NCBI GenBank assembly: GCA_903772945.1
Contig: CAICTM010001199.1
Coordinates: 1-34,350, forward strand
DNA length: 34,350 nucleotides
From: Seminavis robusta
Lineage: Eukaryota > Bacillariophyta > Bacillariophyceae > Naviculales > Naviculaceae
Direction: 5' to 3'
Shown: piece after piece, positions 32,028 to 34,350 of the stretch
Layout of the letters: each line of letters starts with the position of its first letter
How positions within the stretch are numbered: the stretch's first letter is position 1
Program-made: the position numbers and the translations under genes
The notes under the pieces: generated by a model
What the model was told of the DNA's origin: nothing
Database searches by the model: none
What the model saw: the letters and a program-made list of their open reading frames with translations, nothing else

Positions 32028-32089
32028 GCAAGTGTTTGTTATTATCCGTTCTTATTTCTTATCCCCTTCTAACACGATTTTCTCTCCAG
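32028..32089 (+). other. GC-AG intron in the piggyBac-like gene (62 nt)
   Basis: Donor gcaagt and acceptor ctctccag. This splicing joins GGVDKLDHLIQNCNMGYC to SWKYWHSPM, the C-terminal block expected for the family. Using the nearby GT donor at 32032 gives a frame that stops soon and lacks that block. Confidence 0.6.
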
Positions 32090-32259
32090 TTCCTGGAAGT
32101 ATTGGCACTCTCCAATGATACATGCGAAGGCAATGGCAGTGGTTGTTGCATATGATATCTATTTGGAGGCCTGCGAGGGTACTACCAAAGCTTTAACCAG
32201 CGACGTCATGATTTTATATGCCAAACACGTGGAATGGTATGGTAGGGGTGCTCCCGTTT

Positions 32260-33253
32260 TCGCGCTACCTAAAAATGCGCTTCTTAGATGCATTAGATGT
32301 CAGTTCGATCACTCTTGGGATGAATGAAAAGGCAGGAATGAATGCTGTCGAACTAGACAAGTATTTCGAGTGCAACATCTTACGTCTCTACCCTGACATA
32401 CAAGACGTTCCAGGAAAGCGAGTTGCAATCAAGGTTGACAGTGGGCCGGGTCGTCTCAACCTTGACATGCTCGGCAAGCTACGAGTGAAGGGCTGCTACA
32501 TCTTTCCAGGTGTTCCTAACTCTACAGCTGTTACTCAAGAAACAGATCAAAACTATGGCCCCTTCAAAACAGCCTACAGAGGCAATCTATGGATCTTATC
32601 TCAAGCTCGCTTCGAGGCCAAGACGTCTATGACTACTAACGACTTGCCTCTGCTTGTGTTTGGTGGAACAGATCCGGAGAGTGGGGCCGTCCTTGAAAAT
32701 GCTTTTCAGAAAGCATTCAACATTGCATCCAACAAGTCCGCTTGGGCAAAGTGTGGCTGTGTTCCTTTGACTAGAGCCGCATTGAACAGCAACAAAGTGC
32801 GTCACGAAGTTGTAATGAATAGGGATGGAACAGTGAACACGGATTTGGATCCTATGGCCGACTATCTGCTACAGATTGAAGCGTCCAACAAGATGCACTG
32901 CGCTTCGCGGAACATATTTGGCTTTGATGGAGATCGGTTGCTCTTGAAGCTTACAAGACGCAAAGCAGAACTCCACACATAGATCACCAAGCCCAACACG
33001 GTCAAACGACAAGCAGCCATTGCAAACGAGCGCCGACAAGCGGCGCTCGCCTAGCAAAGAATCTTGGAACTGCTGGTCAGTTGTATCATTAGACACATGG
33101 TCAACACCTTACGTCTGATGATTTCTTTCGAGGCAATGCCATCCGAGAGCGCACTGAGCAGGTTGACAAACTAGAGAAGAAAAAGAAGATTGAACTTGCG
33201 AAATTGGCAATCAAAGAGCAACGCGATTCTATTATCCAAGAGAAGGGTGAACC
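32260..33253 (+). pseudogene. DDE_1-type (pogo/CENP-B-like) transposase, C-terminal part
   Basis: The frame is open from 32218 to the TAG at 32980-32982 and recognisable from about 32290. It contains AGMNAVELDKYFECN, VPGKRVAIKVDSGPGRLN (catalytic Asp), YIFPGVPNSTAVTQETDQNY (likely last acidic residue), NYGPFKTAYRGNL and WAKCGCVPLTRAAL. After the stop the same frame goes on with ITKPNTVKRQAAIANERRQ, and after another stop and frame change QHLTSDDFFRGNAIRERTEQ and a Lys/Glu-rich helix to 33253. There it is cut by the terminus of copy B. The N-terminal half, with helix-turn-helix and first Asp, is absent: upstream is the truncated piggyBac-like gene. Family assignment rests on motif order and memory of diatom DDE_1 proteins. 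Confidence 0.65.
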
Positions 33254-33257
33254 TACA

Positions 33258-34350
33258 CATCTGAGAAGCGCACCTGAAGGTAGGATACCAATCTACAAGG
33301 TAGGTTATCGATTAAAGTCGAAGGTCGACCCTACGATACAAATCGTGAAGGGAGGTTGCGGATTATGCACCGAAGCTTGGTTCCCATGAAACAGTAACTT
33401 ACAAATCTGTTAAAGGCATGCTCAATGATCCAGTACGGCCCGTTTAACAAACCTACACTCCTCGTTGTTCACAATGCGTGTGGTGGACACCGTGGCATAA
33501 CTTTAAGCATGTCTGGTCATTGTAATTAAAAAGGATCGGCTTAAATAGTTCTTTTCCCTCCGAACAAAGATGTTTACCATATAAAGCAGGATTCCAGTAC
33601 CAACCGAATGTAAGGGCAATTCCTACTGACGGTCATGCAAAGCATCAAAAACACTGCAAACGTCTTCCAAAATTAAGAGTTCTAGGATACTAATCACTAA
33701 GTACAGTTTGGGAAACTAGACCAAAAGAGAGGGAAGATGGGATAATAATGGGGTTAGAATTTTAAGATACTACTGGCGAATACTGAGCGAGAGGTTTCGA
33801 ACAAAACAAATCGGGAACAAGATTGTCATGGTTAACAGGAATTAAAGGGGAGAAAAGGTTAACGAATAAGTAACCGAACATCGCATCGATAGACATAGGT
33901 GCGGCAAGGAAACAGTGTGGCATTGGAGCAAAACAGCAACTCGGGGGCAACCAAACAATACGGAAAGAGGGGGGTGGCCGCATGTTGGGGGGGGAGAGGA
34001 GGAAAAGAGAAGAGAATGAGGGGGAAAGCAGGCAAGGACCACCTGGATTGGGAGCGTAGCATGCCAATGCAGCCTTTGGTAGGTTTTAGTGGAACCTTGG
34101 CAACCTACAAGCCAAGCTAAGCTTCACACCGGACGGCGCCTTCTTCTCTTCTTCTTGGGGGGCTCACCAATCAGTCTTCACCACCAATACCAAAGGCATC
34201 GATGGACTCGTTGCAAGGATGGCCTCTTCTACTTCTTGAGCAAGAGGATGTGCTCTTGAAGCCAAACTGCTGCCGGCAGTCCTCAAAAGTGCAAGTCCGG
34301 CATCAGACCACCCTCCAAATTCGCAAATTCCACCCTTGCCAGCTTTGGGA
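33258..34350 (-). repeat. 3' end of the unknown element, copy B (inverted repeat of 6280-7387)
   Basis: Reads on the minus strand from the window edge. The C-terminal coding part (34350 to about 34118; FGGWSDAGLA and AQEVEEAIL) is broken by several small indels and lacks most of the lysine run of copy A. The noncoding part to 33258 follows copy A closely. The element continues beyond the window, so its full length and other end are unknown. Reading frames on the plus strand here (33204-33389, 33899-34120) are fortuitous. Confidence 0.75.

Larger units (their letters stand above)
29979..32190 (+). pseudogene. piggyBac-like transposase, frameshifted and interrupted
   Basis: A DDE-type cut-and-paste transposase of the piggyBac-derived group. 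From the ATG at 29979 a Ser/Thr-rich, acidic N-terminus runs to a 34-bp tandem duplication at 30309-30376, which shifts the frame. The new frame continues with GKWSEFTFRPKYS and CDGWDFFYDGWKLPEN to a TAG at 30856-30858. The same frame then carries the catalytic region: SWPHQGYGEAGTRVVG, GGQTVLVVDVDRIRPRAYV, FTWDNFFSGD (second Asp, about 31600), MTCRRDQLPRGVDSKYW and YGGVDKLDHL (third Asp, about 31985). A GC-AG intron (32028-32089) leads to SWKYWHSPMIHAKAM and AYDIYLEACEG. Similarity ends near 32190, where the next element starts. No TTAA duplication or terminal inverted repeats were recognised. Confidence 0.75.

Noticed and set aside
29979..32190. Complete piggyBac element with TTAA duplications
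   Set aside because: No inverted terminal repeats or paired TTAA sites were found around the gene, and its 3' end is replaced by another transposase fragment.

Overview
The window reads as nuclear DNA of a eukaryote, most likely a diatom or other stramenopile. This is inferred from its mobile elements (a Ty1/copia element, a LINE, a piggyBac-like gene and a DDE_1-type gene, all resembling diatom families), from short GT-AG and GC-AG introns of about 60-100 nt, and from the absence of operons. No tRNA or rRNA gene and no CRISPR array was seen. Most of the window is a nested cluster of decayed transposable elements around two host-type loci. All family names come from motifs read by eye; no database search was run.

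Layout. 1-7387 (+) is a decayed transposon-associated gene of unrecognised family (copy A). It is split by a 4.4 kb, 5'-truncated LINE on the minus strand (1610-5983) that is flanked by an exact 16-bp target duplication. 7388 to about 11280 (+) is a GC-rich, 5'-truncated DIRS-like element with reverse transcriptase, RNase H and an overlapping tyrosine recombinase. About 11281-18541 (-) is a Ty1/copia element with 5' LTR, gag, protease, integrase and RT, truncated in RNase H. Its protease active-site motif is interrupted by a 1.2 kb non-autonomous LTR element (14340-15554) with identical 88-bp LTRs and a 5-bp target duplication. 18923-19504 (+) is a second copy of the LINE 3' end.

20401-25732 holds an 11-exon gene on the plus strand for a large protein of unknown function ending in a coiled coil and a membrane segment. 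It has a 14-nt micro-exon and lacks its 5' end. A diverged inverted copy of its own last exon lies exactly where the 5' end should be. 27358-27816 (-) is an intact gene for a highly divergent histone H3 variant.

28092-34350 holds two unrecognised acidic reading frames, a CT microsatellite, a decayed piggyBac-like gene (+) broken by a 34-bp tandem duplication and a nonsense codon, a DDE_1-type transposase fragment (+), and a second copy (copy B, minus strand) of the 3' end of the unknown element. Copies A and B form inverted repeats of about 1.1 kb that bracket roughly 26 kb.

The genes do not form a pathway. What ties the window together is a history of insertion: the sequence gives exact breakpoints for the LINE and the small LTR element, and shared termini for the unknown element. 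The observations most worth following are the H3 variant, the inverted last-exon duplication with the micro-exon gene, the small LTR element inside the protease motif, and the DIRS tyrosine-recombinase frame that lacks an early start codon.
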